A stretch of DNA of 64,000 nucleotides. Source: Levilactobacillus andaensis (GTDB taxonomy: Bacteria; Bacillota; Bacilli; Lactobacillales; Lactobacillaceae). The notes below the pieces were generated by a model, which was given only the letters and a program-made list of their open reading frames with translations, was not told the origin of the DNA and did not search any database. The position numbers and the translations under genes are program-made. Shown here in pieces: positions 34,103-42,968 of the stretch (positions within the stretch are counted from its first letter, which is position 1; every line of letters starts with the position of its first letter). The stretch lies in assembly GCF_016861695.1 (NCBI RefSeq), contig NZ_BOLP01000010.1:62001-126000 (forward strand). The letters are read 5' to 3'.

Positions 34103-34163
34103 TGCCCATTAATCTTTCTTGGGTGTCTCTTAAAACAATAGATTTGTTAAAATCGGATTTGCT

Positions 34164-34355
34164 GAAATGGCCGCACTCCGGCTGCCAGGGATTCCGCCTG
34201 CTGTGGGGACGCTTCAGCCTGTGGGGCGGGCTTCTCGCTCGCTTTGAAGCCGTGAAGAACCCACGTCTTCAAAGTCGCCCATCCTGTTAGCTAGCCAGCG
34301 GCCAGCTAACAGGATTACCACGGCTGGCTGCATCCCTGTCCTCCTCCGGCTCTGA
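34164..34355 (+). repeat. Family A intergenic repeat, copy A3
   Basis: Full copy. Right hairpin ATCCTGTTAGCT (34281-34292) with AGCTAACAGGAT (34304-34315), perfect. Left hairpin CTTTGAAGCCGTG with CACGTCTTCAAAG. It lies 60 bases after the 6S terminator; no gene between it and 34650. Confidence 0.92.
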
Positions 34356-34649
34356 TTGATGTTTGCAATTATACTGGTTGAGAACCCAAGAACCTTTAAT
34401 TTCTCAGCCGTGCTATACCTAGTTTAGCTGGTGACTTTTATGTAATACTGGTCGCATAGAATACACGCCAACTCTACCTAGCGGACACCAGTCCAACAGG
34501 CTTAACCAACCAGTTACATTTTCCAGCCCCGTCCGCAATTTCTGCTTCAAGCGGAAATTGTTTCCCTAACACTAATTTCACTCCCCTACTGCTTTTACGC
34601 TTGGACTCGGGTATACTAAGCAATAGATAATTTAAGGAGGAGTCCTCTC

Positions 34650-34937
34650 TTGGCTATAACGATTCTAATGATTTGCTACACCCTGATTTCCTTTGGACTT
34701 GGCTGGTACTTTTTTAATCACCGTCAACGGCCATTTCTAGTTTTTCATCCTGAAGAAAGTCGTGAATTACAACGCGTCTTGTCGATTGGTGGGGTGATCA
34801 TGATGATCATCGGTGTGTTCTCGGCTGCCGCGACCATCATGAACAATACGATTTTTCTGGCCGCCGTATTACTGGTTGGGGTCATCGCCATCATGGCCCT
34901 ACAGCTCATCTTGTTGCACTGGTTTCCTAAGGGGTAA
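34650..34937 (+). CDS. Small membrane protein, DUF3784-like
   Basis: 95 aa with three hydrophobic segments (about 3-22, 45-65, 68-90). Similar in size and layout to DUF3784 proteins; function unknown. TTG start at 34650 with AAGGAGGAG upstream. It precedes usp by about 100 bases. Confidence 0.65.
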   Translation: MAITILMICYTLISFGLGWYFFNHRQRPFLVFHPEESRELQRVLSIGGVIMMIIGVFSAAATIMNNTIFLAAVLLVGVIAIMALQLILLHWFPKG

Positions 34938-35033
34938 CCGGTTACAACTTTCGGCACCTTTTTTACCATTTTGCTTTTTATTTGGCGGTAAATAACGTAT
35001 GATAAGAGTATAAAGTAATGAGAGGTGAACAAT

Positions 35034-35513
35034 ATGTTACAACAATACAAGCACATTTTAGTTCCAGTTGACGGGTCCTACGAAGCCGAATTAGCTTTTA
35101 AGAAGGCGGTCGCTGTGGCTAAACGTAACGATGCTGATTTACATCTCGTTCACGTTGTTGATACGCGGGCTTTCCAAAACATTTCCAGCTTCGATACCAG
35201 CATGGTTGAACAAGTCACGGAAACGGCAAAGAAGACACTCGACAAGTACGTTGCCGATGCAAAGGCTGATGGCCTGCAAAGCATTGACTACGCGATTGAA
35301 TACGGGGCGCCGAAGACCATTATTGCTCGCGACGTTCCCCGGGATAACGATACCGACCTGATTATGATCGGTGCTACTGGACTGAATGCCGTTGAACGGC
35401 TCCTAATCGGTTCTGTAACGGAATACGTGACCCGGACAGCTGTCTGCGACGTTATCGTTGTTCGGACTGATTTGAACAACCAACCAGCCAAGGTTACAAA
35501 ACCAGAAGGCTAA
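35034..35513 (+). CDS. Universal stress protein UspA family
   Basis: 159 aa. Starts YKHILVPVDGSYEAE; the ATP-binding type motif is GATGLNAVERLLIGSVTEYV, so probably nucleotide binding. Cytoplasmic stress protein, exact role unknown. ATG at 35034 with AGAGGTGA upstream; a GTG at 35025 overlaps the site. Terminator follows at 35530. Confidence 0.92.
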   Translation: MLQQYKHILVPVDGSYEAELAFKKAVAVAKRNDADLHLVHVVDTRAFQNISSFDTSMVEQVTETAKKTLDKYVADAKADGLQSIDYAIEYGAPKTIIARDVPRDNDTDLIMIGATGLNAVERLLIGSVTEYVTRTAVCDVIVVRTDLNNQPAKVTKPEG

Positions 35514-35529
35514 GTTATTTTGAAACAGC

Positions 35530-35567
35530 AACACCGCTACCGGATTTCGGGTGGCGGTGTTTTTTTG
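35530..35567 (+). terminator. Terminator of usp
   Basis: ACACCGCTACC pairs with GGGTGGCGGTGT, followed by seven T. Confidence 0.9.
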
Positions 35568-35629
35568 TCTTTGTAAATTAAAACCAGCCAAAATAGGTTA
35601 ATTCGGCTGGTTTCCTTATTTATTCAACT

Positions 35630-36487
35630 TTAATCGGCCACTGCGCCTAGTGGAGACCTCGTTAAACGTTCCTGTAGGGCCACGTTATGCGTCACTAACG
35701 CCAACGTTTTAGCAATCGTCAGGCTCCGTTTAGCGGCAACGGTCGCTAACAAGGCCTGTTCAGCCTGTCCCCGAACCTCGTACAACACATCAATGAGGTA
35801 CAAGGAGGCTTGCTTCTTCACGGCAGTCAACGCCGCTTCCACATTTTCAATGACGAGTTGCGGTTGGTCTAATTCCAAGTACATCAGCGCAATCTGGTAG
35901 CGCGCCCAGACTAACCGTTTAAAGTTAGCTTCATCGTGCCACTCGAAATCGTCCAGGTACCCCGCCGCCTCGTTCAAGTAATAGTGAGCCTTGTCGAATT
36001 CCTTACGCGCAACGTAGGCTGACGCCATCCCCACGTTACCGACGATGGCATACAGATCCCAAGGCATCCGGTAAGACCGGTGCAATAATAAATTAAAATG
36101 GAAAATGGCTTCATCTGGCCGGTTGTGCGTGTTCAATTCAATAAAGCCACGATAATAGTGATACCGTTCCCGATCAAACGAATTCTGGACGTTGGTCATA
36201 TTGACCTTAGTCAACAGCTCGCCCGCAGTTGGGTAATCATCGTGCCGAATCGCCTGAGAAATAGCTTCAAACTGGTCGTCCATGCTACTCCCTAGACCAG
36301 ACAGAATATCTCCCAGTGACACATTCAACCGCCGACAGATCTGTAAAATAATCTTGATGCTGGGCACCTTATTCTTCTTCTCCATCAGACTCACAGTCGC
36401 TTGCGTGCAGATTCCCTCGGCGAGCTCCTGTTGCGATAAATTCTTTTGCTTACGGTATTGTTTGATCTTATTCCCTAGTAAACGCAT
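35630..36487 (-). CDS. XRE-family regulator with TPR domain (Rgg/PlcR-like layout)
   Basis: 285 aa. Helix-turn-helix at about 5-60 (IKQYRKQKNLSQQELAE, QATVSLMEKKN), then helical repeats of TPR type to the end. This layout is that of RNPP quorum sensors, which bind short peptides, but many relatives have no known peptide. I looked for a small peptide gene beside it and found none convincing. ATG start with GGGAGAG close upstream. Two identical 14-base palindromes lie 260-310 bases upstream. Confidence 0.82.
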   Translation of the reverse strand: MRLLGNKIKQYRKQKNLSQQELAEGICTQATVSLMEKKNKVPSIKIILQICRRLNVSLGDILSGLGSSMDDQFEAISQAIRHDDYPTAGELLTKVNMTNVQNSFDRERYHYYRGFIELNTHNRPDEAIFHFNLLLHRSYRMPWDLYAIVGNVGMASAYVARKEFDKAHYYLNEAAGYLDDFEWHDEANFKRLVWARYQIALMYLELDQPQLVIENVEAALTAVKKQASLYLIDVLYEVRGQAEQALLATVAAKRSLTIAKTLALVTHNVALQERLTRSPLGAVAD

Positions 36488-36744
36488 CTCATCTCTCCCT
36501 CACGAATCGTGATGCTGGGCAACTTACCAATTTATGATAAAAACCGAACATTTGTCTAAGCGACCACCAGTGACCGTCCCCCGACCCGTCACACGATTCA
36601 CCGATGATTTTTCCCTGATGATGATTATAACCGTTCGGTTGCTTCATCATTAATTATTATAATAAGCGATTTATAAGGAATTACAAGCAATAAACCAGTT
36701 TATGAAGGAACTCTAATCTGTCTATACCATTTTATCATTTTAAA

Positions 36745-36794
36745 ATAAATATATTTATATTAGCGTTCTCCCTACCGTATATAAATATATTTAT
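36745..36794. promoter_or_regulatory. Two identical 14-base palindromes
   Basis: ATAAATATATTTAT occurs exactly at 36745-36758 and 36781-36794, 36 bases apart start to start; each is a perfect palindrome. They could be an operator pair for the XRE regulator, or just AT-rich DNA. The remaining sequence from 36488 to 36844 has no gene. Confidence 0.45.
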
Positions 36795-36844
36795 GCGCCA
36801 CAATATTCGTTGTTAATCTATTTAGCAACTGTCATAAATAGCCA

Positions 36845-36886
36845 AAACAAAAACGAGTCTGGGACAAAAGTCCCGGACCCGTTTTG
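36845..36886 (-). terminator. Terminator downstream of the GDPD gene
   Basis: Minus strand AACGGGTCCGGGAC pairs with GTCCCAGACTCGTT, followed by TTTGTTTT. Family C element C2 lies between it and the gene. Confidence 0.82.
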
Positions 36887-36903
36887 CGCTCCGAACGTCT
36901 ATT

Positions 36904-37027
36904 GCGGAAACGTACGACAAAAGGCAGTCAACTCCGCTTAACCCCGATAGACAAACAATCCAAGACCGGAATCAGTCGTCTAGCGACGTTAATGCTCATT
37001 GACTAGCCGCCTTTTGTCCCACTCTCG
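36904..37027 (-). repeat. Family C structured element, copy C2 (3' of GDPD gene)
   Basis: Starts a few bases after the gene stop. Helices: ACAAAAGGC/GCCTTTTGT, AGTCAA (36926-36931)/TTGACT (36999-37004), GATAGAC/GTCTAGC, AATCC/GGAAT. Same layout as C1 with different paired bases, and the same position directly after a stop codon. Confidence 0.8.
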
Positions 37028-37032
37028 CTATT

Positions 37033-38634
37033 CTAAACATAGCTCAAAATAAAGTTCTGAATGACCGCCCACCAGTTAGCATCCGGATTCTGCTGGGTCA
37101 CCGCCCGCAGTCGCGTCAACTCGTTGGTGATCTGACCATCGGCCCCTATCGCCCAGGTCCGGGTCATCGCTGCATGCGAATCCGGTGTCCACACGTAAGC
37201 CGGTGCGCCCGTGCTGTGCGCCGCCGCCAAGAATTGCTGGCTCATCGAGATCCGTTGGAAGGAATAAAAGTCGGCTGGGACCACGTTGGGAGCTACCCAA
37301 TTGAATGGCGTAATGTACCCCACCTGTAACTTAGGGGTTGTCGCTCGCAGCTGACGAACGACCCGGTAGTCCAGTGAATGGACCGCCGCGTGATCACGGA
37401 CTAGCCGTTCGCCGTATTGTCGGGCGAATCGTCGCGTCATCCCCCGCGAATCTTGCGGGGTCGTTTTGATTTCCACCAGCAAACGTTGATGCAACCGCTC
37501 GGCCGTCCGCAAGTAGTCCGGCCACCCGGCTAATTTTGCCCGATGACCATCTTCACGCAGCGTCAAGCGCTGAAGCTGACGCAGGGTCAATTGATGCGGC
37601 GTGACCCGTTTTTTCGCGAGCACCTGCAGATTCTCATCGTGCAGGACCACCCACTGATGGTCCTTCGTCTCATGGAGGTCCATCTCCACATAGGTTGGAC
37701 GCTGCCGGTGGATCAGGCGTAGCGCCGTCACTGAATTCTGGACGGCCTGATGGTGGTCAACGCCCCGGTGACTGATCAGCGCAGCGGTCGTAAACCGCGG
37801 CGTTTGCGTCATCGTCTGTCCCACGACCACTAGTCCAATTATTCCGGTCACCGCTACCAATCGCCAAAGGGGTCGGCGATGGTAACTGGACCGTTGGGGT
37901 TGTTGCCCCGTCCAGCTCCAAATGATCGTGATCACCGTTAAAATGGCCACTAAAGTAAAACCCATTAAAATCAGCCACAGCGACACGCCAGCCACGATTT
38001 TTCGCCCAGGTTGCATCACTTGTCCAGCCCAAACGTTGGCGGCCACCAGCAGCTCGCTAGCGGCCAACCACAGCAAGGTCAATCCGCCCCCCGTCATCAG
38101 GCCGGTGACCATTTGCCAAACGGATCCTGGCTGGGTCAATTGCGGCGTGAGTCGGCGAAAATAGTGCGGGCCACGCAAGAGAACGATTCCAGCAATCAGA
38201 AAATAGACGACCGCCGCAACCATTAAGACGGGACGGCGATTGAGACCGACGAAGTTGACCCAGCTGGCCGGTACGGGAAGGCGCACCAAGAAACGACTAC
38301 CTAATCCCCATAATCCCCAGGGCACCGTCAAAATAGCCACGGCAACTAGCACTCCGCACCACGTGAGCCAATGCTGGGCAACCAGTCGATAGCTGACACG
38401 ACGATCACTGGTGGGAACGTTGGCCAGCGTCAACGCCAATTCCGTCAGTTGCACGGCACTAGTCACCAACGTCGCCGCCAGCACTAGAACCAGTGCCACC
38501 GACCACCCCGGCCGTGTCGCCAATAATCGCAAGCCACTGAATTCTAGGATCAGCAGGCCCCATCCCCGGAATAACCCTGGCGATGTCAGCCCCCGTCGCC
38601 AACTCCGCTGTAGCTGGCGCCATTTCTCACGCAT
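37033..38634 (-). CDS. Membrane glycerophosphodiester phosphodiesterase
   Basis: 533 aa. An N-terminal part of about 280 residues with six or more membrane segments (GPDPase_memb type), then an extracellular GDPD TIM-barrel domain: SHRGVDHH, YVEMDLHETKD and VVLHDENL give the catalytic His, Glu, Asp and second His. It cleaves glycerophosphodiesters or perhaps polyglycerol phosphate at the cell surface. The start ATG has GGGAGGGAC upstream. Single gene, with a terminator upstream from the ddl side. Confidence 0.9.
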   Translation of the reverse strand: MREKWRQLQRSWRRGLTSPGLFRGWGLLILEFSGLRLLATRPGWSVALVLVLAATLVTSAVQLTELALTLANVPTSDRRVSYRLVAQHWLTWCGVLVAVAILTVPWGLWGLGSRFLVRLPVPASWVNFVGLNRRPVLMVAAVVYFLIAGIVLLRGPHYFRRLTPQLTQPGSVWQMVTGLMTGGGLTLLWLAASELLVAANVWAGQVMQPGRKIVAGVSLWLILMGFTLVAILTVITIIWSWTGQQPQRSSYHRRPLWRLVAVTGIIGLVVVGQTMTQTPRFTTAALISHRGVDHHQAVQNSVTALRLIHRQRPTYVEMDLHETKDHQWVVLHDENLQVLAKKRVTPHQLTLRQLQRLTLREDGHRAKLAGWPDYLRTAERLHQRLLVEIKTTPQDSRGMTRRFARQYGERLVRDHAAVHSLDYRVVRQLRATTPKLQVGYITPFNWVAPNVVPADFYSFQRISMSQQFLAAAHSTGAPAYVWTPDSHAAMTRTWAIGADGQITNELTRLRAVTQQNPDANWWAVIQNFILSYV

Positions 38635-38647
38635 AAAGTCCCTCCCA

Positions 38648-38690
38648 TCAAAAAAAGCCGGCCGGAACGTTTCCGCTCCCAGCCGACTTG
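38648..38690 (-). terminator. Terminator of ddl region
   Basis: Minus strand GTCGGCTGG pairs with CCGGCCGGC, followed by seven T. It lies after repeat B2 downstream of ddl. Confidence 0.75.
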
Positions 38691-38767
38691 TTGTTGCTTT
38701 TAATGCCTAAAAGTTGAAAGTTTATAACTACCAGCATTGGCTAAAAATTAGACAACTTAATGTATCC

Positions 38768-38846
38768 TTCGCCTTACCGGCCGCCAGACATGGGCTGGGA
38801 CGGTGCGGACACACCTGAGTCCATATCTACCGACCTCTCGGCTTAC
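38768..38846 (+). repeat. Family B repeat, internally deleted copy B2
   Basis: Keeps both ends (TCGCCTTACCGGCCGCCAGA and GACCTCTCGGCTTAC) but lacks the central hairpins, 79 bases instead of about 165. The outer ends can still pair. Confidence 0.85.
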
Positions 38847-38859
38847 GCAATTGTCTTAT

Positions 38860-38900
38860 GGTAACAGCAGGCGTAGTCCCTGGCAGCCAGAGTGCGACCA
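38860..38900 (-). repeat. Fragment of family A repeat, inverted
   Basis: ACAGCAGGCGTAGTCCCTGG followed by CAGCCAGAGTGCGACCA matches the left end of family A on the minus strand, 14 bases after B2. Confidence 0.75.
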
Positions 38901-38915
38901 ATTTATAACTAATAA

Positions 38916-40058
38916 CTAGTTCTTTGGCTTGTACGTTGAGGCCGCCGAGTTGTCGCTCAGTGGGATAAAGTCGTAAGCCAGTTGATCTTGCACCTTGAAC
39001 TCATCCAAAGCGAGTTGAATCAGGCGGTCGATCAGGTCGGCGTAGCTAATTCCCGTTGCTTGCCACAGTTGTGGATACAAGCTGATGTTGGTGAACCCAG
39101 GTAAGGTGTTGACCTCACCCACGTATGGCACCCCATCCTTGGAGACCAAGTAATCGATACGAGCCATGCCCTTAAGGCCCAATGCCGCATACGTTTGCAG
39201 GCCCATTTGCGTAATTTCTTGCGTCAGGTCTGCTGGTAAGTCAACGGGTACCTCAAAGGTCACACCGCTAGCATCGACGAACTTGTTGTTGTAGTCGTAG
39301 AAAACATCCGACTTTGGTACCCGAATTGCACCTAATTTAGAAGCTTCGGGATGTTCGTTACCCAAAATGGAAATTTCGACTTCCTCGGGACCATCGATCG
39401 TTTGTTCAACCAGTACCTTGTAATCGTACCGGAAAGCGTCAGCAATGCCATCGTTGTATTCTTGGGCGTTACCTGCTTTGTGAATGCCGACCGAAGACCC
39501 TTGGTTCGCGGGCTTGATGAAGACGTTGTCGCCTAATTTAGCTTGAACCGTGGCGTAATCAAATGCGTCGCGGTTATCCGGCGTTAACACCACATACTTC
39601 GTGTTGCGAATGCCATGAGCCGTCAAAACCTGCTTCGTCATATCCTTATCAAAGGACACAGCCGATGCCAAGACGCCACTCCCCACATAAGGCTTTTTCA
39701 ATAAGCGGAAAAGCCCTTGGATCGTACCGTCTTCACCCAAGTTACCATGGATAATTGGGAAGAAAACATCGATGTCCTTTGCCTGAGATAAATTCCAAAT
39801 GGGTGCCAATGGGTTGGAAGGGTCTACCTTGGTCTTTTCCTCAGTCGCCACAGCGGCCTCGTCTTCACCATCGAAGACGCGCCGTGAAGCGGCATCACTC
39901 AGGACAAATCCATCTCGCGTCAGTAAAAATAGACTAACATCGTAGTTGGCTTTATCCATTGCATCGTAGATGTTGTGGGCAGAGCGCTTAGACACATCAT
40001 GCTCCGAGGAATTACCACCGAATAATAGACCTACGTGTAACTTGCTTTTCGTTTCCAT
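38916..40058 (-). CDS. ddl: D-alanine-D-alanine/D-lactate ligase
   Basis: 380 aa ATP-grasp ligase that makes the end of the peptidoglycan stem. Motifs: GGNSSEHDVSKRS, HGNLGEDG, the loop FYDYNNKFVDASG, and VGEVNTLPGFT. Residue 260 (codon 39279-39281) is Phe where D-Ala-D-Ala ligases have Tyr; Phe there is the mark of D-Ala-D-Lac ligases in Leuconostoc and vancomycin-resistant lactobacilli. ATG at 40058 is chosen for AGGATGAG upstream; an ATG at 40070 has no good site. Promoter at 40099-40127. Confidence 0.95.
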   Translation of the reverse strand: METKSKLHVGLLFGGNSSEHDVSKRSAHNIYDAMDKANYDVSLFLLTRDGFVLSDAASRRVFDGEDEAAVATEEKTKVDPSNPLAPIWNLSQAKDIDVFFPIIHGNLGEDGTIQGLFRLLKKPYVGSGVLASAVSFDKDMTKQVLTAHGIRNTKYVVLTPDNRDAFDYATVQAKLGDNVFIKPANQGSSVGIHKAGNAQEYNDGIADAFRYDYKVLVEQTIDGPEEVEISILGNEHPEASKLGAIRVPKSDVFYDYNNKFVDASGVTFEVPVDLPADLTQEITQMGLQTYAALGLKGMARIDYLVSKDGVPYVGEVNTLPGFTNISLYPQLWQATGISYADLIDRLIQLALDEFKVQDQLAYDFIPLSDNSAASTYKPKN

Positions 40059-40098
40059 GTTGTCACTCATCCTATCGTATATATTTCGGTTAGCCTTC

Positions 40099-40127
40099 AG
40101 TATACCATTTCTCTTAAAAATTGAGAA
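40099..40127 (-). promoter_or_regulatory. ddl promoter
   Basis: Minus strand TTCTCA (40122-40127), a 17-base spacer and TGGTATACT with TATACT at 40099-40104 (extended -10). Confidence 0.65.
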
Positions 40128-40132
40128 TAAAA

Positions 40133-41101
40133 TCAGCCTAAAAAATCGATAGTTGAGTTCAAGTATTCTCGGAGCTTAACGGGCAAGTCTTGGTGTAACC
40201 GTAGTGCATCTACCAGTCGTTTCCGGTTGAAAAATTGGTTCCACCCCGCAATGGTATCCGGCCGCCGCTTATAGGCCACTTGCTGGCGCCACTGTTTGAG
40301 GGTCATCAAGAAGGTCGTTTCGTAGAGCGGATGCCGGTTCGCCAACTCGACCAGATACGTTGCCATGCGGTCGTTTTCGCCATAGATAAGTGGCGTGGTC
40401 AGGCGCTTTAAGCGTTCCATTAGCGTCACCAACAGGAAGAGTTTGTCGGCGCGCGGCAGATTGCTATTACCCGCTAAAACCGCTAGCAGGTCCGTGATGG
40501 CCGTGTAGGCGTGCGCCCAGCCCTGGTGATTCACGAAGCCTCGCGTGTCCGTCTCCAAGCAAATATAGGTCGCTGCGAGGAGCACGATTTGCCGGAGGTC
40601 CATGTCACGCGATTCGCTCGGATTCATAAAGTGTAGCAGGACCGCAAGTAATGCCAGCCGGGCGGAACGCCCAAAGACGGCCGCATTGGCGGGTTCGAGA
40701 ATATGATCAAATAGATCCTGTTGTTGCGTCAATCGCTCAAACAAATATTTCATCTGTGCGGAATCAAACGCGTCTTGCTGCAAGGCGTCGTACACCGAAA
40801 AATTAATGCCATTGTAGCGAATCTGAGGATCGGTTGAGGATAGGTGATCGATCAAAACGCCCATTTTTTCCCGCGACAAAGTGACCGGGACATTTTCGCC
40901 CAGTTGCCGGGTCAGGTCGGCCAAGATGTCCTTCACTCCGTCATCGTCGTCTGGAAGCGTGACGGGGGTCCGCCGTTGCCGGTGAATACCGTCCATCACC
41001 TTTCCCAGCCGCGTGCCTAGCGATTGGTAGACCTCACCGCTTCTGACCTGTTCATTTAACGTCGCGAGTTGCTGCATGACCGCGCCTATCTGCTCATCCA
41101 T
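40133..41101 (-). CDS. DUF2785 family protein
   Basis: 322 aa soluble helical protein. It fits the DUF2785 family (LARADKLFLLVTLMERL-like core and the GFVNHQGWAHAYTAITDLL motif, which is highly characteristic). Function unknown. ATG at 41101 with GGAGGG upstream. It follows the SPFH gene by 21 bases, so the two are probably one transcript. Confidence 0.82.
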   Translation of the reverse strand: MDEQIGAVMQQLATLNEQVRSGEVYQSLGTRLGKVMDGIHRQRRTPVTLPDDDDGVKDILADLTRQLGENVPVTLSREKMGVLIDHLSSTDPQIRYNGINFSVYDALQQDAFDSAQMKYLFERLTQQQDLFDHILEPANAAVFGRSARLALLAVLLHFMNPSESRDMDLRQIVLLAATYICLETDTRGFVNHQGWAHAYTAITDLLAVLAGNSNLPRADKLFLLVTLMERLKRLTTPLIYGENDRMATYLVELANRHPLYETTFLMTLKQWRQQVAYKRRPDTIAGWNQFFNRKRLVDALRLHQDLPVKLREYLNSTIDFLG

Positions 41102-41122
41102 CAAAAACCCTCCATCAGTTGA

Positions 41123-41974
41123 TTACGAGTCGATCTTCCCGGTATTGATCACCGGTTGCGACCCGCGTTCATTAATTATTGAAACCATCATGTTATTGAT
41201 CAATTGTAGCTTTTGGTTATCCGTTAATTTCAAATTCGTCTCGGCACCCAACCGATCGATGGCACCTTCCGTAATGGAAACGGCCCCCTCGACGATGATT
41301 TTCCGGGCCGACAGAATTGCCTGTGACTGTTGCCGTTGCAACATGGCCGAAGCAATTTCGGTCGCGTAGGCCAAGTGCGTCAACCGCGTCTCGATGATCT
41401 CAACACCGGCGACGTTCAACCGTTCCTGCAACTCCTCGGTCAGCCGATTGGACACATCGGTCGGATTACTCCGCAGCGTTAATTCCTTGCCATCACCAAA
41501 GTTGTCATAGGCATACTCGGAAGCCACGTGTCGAATTGCGGATTCAGTTTGGATCTCCACGAACCGTTCGTAATCTTCAACTGAGAATAAGGCCTTGCTG
41601 GTATCGACCACCTTGAAAACGATGACCGCCGCAATTTCGACGGGATTCCCTTGAAGATCGTTGACCTTTAAGATGGCGCTATTGAAGTTCCGGACCCGCA
41701 ACGATACCGTTGACTTGTTTGTGAGGGGCACCGTTAAATACAGACCGGCCTCACGAATCGTTCCAATGTAACGGCCAAAGAACGTCAGCACCTTAGATTG
41801 ATTGGGGCTGATAATGGTCAGACTGCTGGCAGCCAAGACGGCCACAACGATAATCAGGCCACCCAGCACGATCATCGTGCCGGTCGCAAGTAAAAAGCCG
41901 CCCCCGATGATCAGTGCCAAAACAATGACTAATCCCAGGTACCCGTTGATATGAAAAACATTCTTTTCTTCCAT
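41123..41974 (-). CDS. SPFH/band 7 domain membrane protein
   Basis: 283 aa. Two hydrophobic stretches near the start (about 8-55), then the SPFH domain (FFGRYIGTIREAGLYLTVPL, FNSAILKVNDLQGNPVEI) and a coiled region (LNVAGVEIIETRLTHLAYA). Resembles QmcA/flotillin-like scaffolds that form large rings at the membrane. ATG at 41974 with GGAG 8 bases upstream. Paired with the DUF2785 gene downstream. Confidence 0.87.
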   Translation of the reverse strand: MEEKNVFHINGYLGLVIVLALIIGGGFLLATGTMIVLGGLIIVVAVLAASSLTIISPNQSKVLTFFGRYIGTIREAGLYLTVPLTNKSTVSLRVRNFNSAILKVNDLQGNPVEIAAVIVFKVVDTSKALFSVEDYERFVEIQTESAIRHVASEYAYDNFGDGKELTLRSNPTDVSNRLTEELQERLNVAGVEIIETRLTHLAYATEIASAMLQRQQSQAILSARKIIVEGAVSITEGAIDRLGAETNLKLTDNQKLQLINNMMVSIINERGSQPVINTGKIDS

Positions 41975-42060
41975 GTCACTCACTCCATTCCCCTAAATTT
42001 AAAAACTGTCGGTCGACTACAGCAACGCGTCAACTGTATGTATAACTAAAATTGTGTGGG

Positions 42061-42250
42061 CTGGTCCGCACTGCGGCTGCCAGGGATTCCGCCTGCTGTG
42101 AGGGACGCTTCAGACTGGAAAACCGCCAGTCTTCTCGCTCGATTTGAAGCCACGAAGAACCTGTGTCTCCAAAGTCGCCCATCGTGGTAGCTGCCAGCTA
42201 CCACGATTTCCACGGCTGGCTACATCCCTGGCCGCCTCCGGCTCTAATTG
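42061..42250 (+). repeat. Family A intergenic repeat, copy A4
   Basis: Full copy; right hairpin ATCGTGGTAGCT (42181-42192) with AGCTACCACGAT (42196-42207), perfect, with a loop of only 3 bases. A few bases after it, GAGCCCATATCTGG (42288) is a scrap of family B. Confidence 0.9.
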
Positions 42251-42708
42251 CATTTTCCATGACCAACGTTGAGAGACCTACCCGAGCCCATATCTGGTAA
42301 CTGAAATTACACTGGATTAGCTACTTTCCATGCTCTTTGCGTTACGACAACAAGTGTAAGCATCACCAATAAATTTCAGCTGGCATTAGATATATGTATA
42401 TACCAAGCAAATCGACAACTAGTTAACTGTCCTTACTTGAGAAACTTCATCAACTGCCACTACCTTTATTATACCCGACCAGAGATGAAAACCCTAAGTA
42501 TCTACTAGAATTATCGTTTCAACCGATTAGGGACACGATTCATTCGCTAGCGATAGCATTAGTTGTGCCGCTCAATTTACACATTTGTAACTAGCAAGAA
42601 GCCATCTATCTGGACTTAAATCAAACTCACAATTAGCAAGCGTCCCACCAATCGTATTAAGTAGATGATCAGACACACCTTAACAGCATGCTTGTAGCTC
42701 ATCAACCG
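42251..42708. other. Unassigned AT-rich segment between inverted A repeats
   Basis: About 450 bases without a convincing reading frame, RNA gene or promoter pair. Flanked by A4 (plus) and A5 (minus). Confidence 0.5.
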
Positions 42709-42898
42709 GAGCCGGAGGAGGTCAGGGACGGAGCCAGCCGTGGTAATTGTGTTGGCTGGCGTCCTTTGCTAGCCAACACAATGGGCGACTTTGAAAACAC
42801 ACGATTTTAGTGTGGCTTCAAAGCGAGCGAGAAGCCCGCTTCTCAGGCTGAAGCGTCCCCACAGCAGGCGTAGTCCCTGGCAGCCGGAGTGCGGCCAA
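42709..42898 (-). repeat. Family A intergenic repeat, copy A5 (inverted)
   Basis: Full copy on the minus strand; hairpin ATTGTGTTGGCT with AGCCAACACAAT, perfect. It reads CAGGCGTAGTCCCTGG where others have CAGGCGGAATCCCTGG. Confidence 0.92.
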
Positions 42899-42916
42899 GT
42901 TTAGCTAATCCGCGGT

Positions 42917-42952
42917 ACAAAAAAAGCGTCATCCCCCAAGAGGGACAACGCC
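42917..42952 (-). terminator. Terminator of the gcvH-like gene
   Basis: Minus strand GCGTTGTCCC pairs with GGGGATGACGC, followed by seven T. Confidence 0.88.
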
Positions 42953-42968
42953 ATGCTTCAGTTCGTGC

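Noticed and set aside
36488-36844. Small peptide gene for the XRE-TPR regulator
   Set aside because: No short frame with a binding site and a hydrophobic signal-like start was found beside the regulator.
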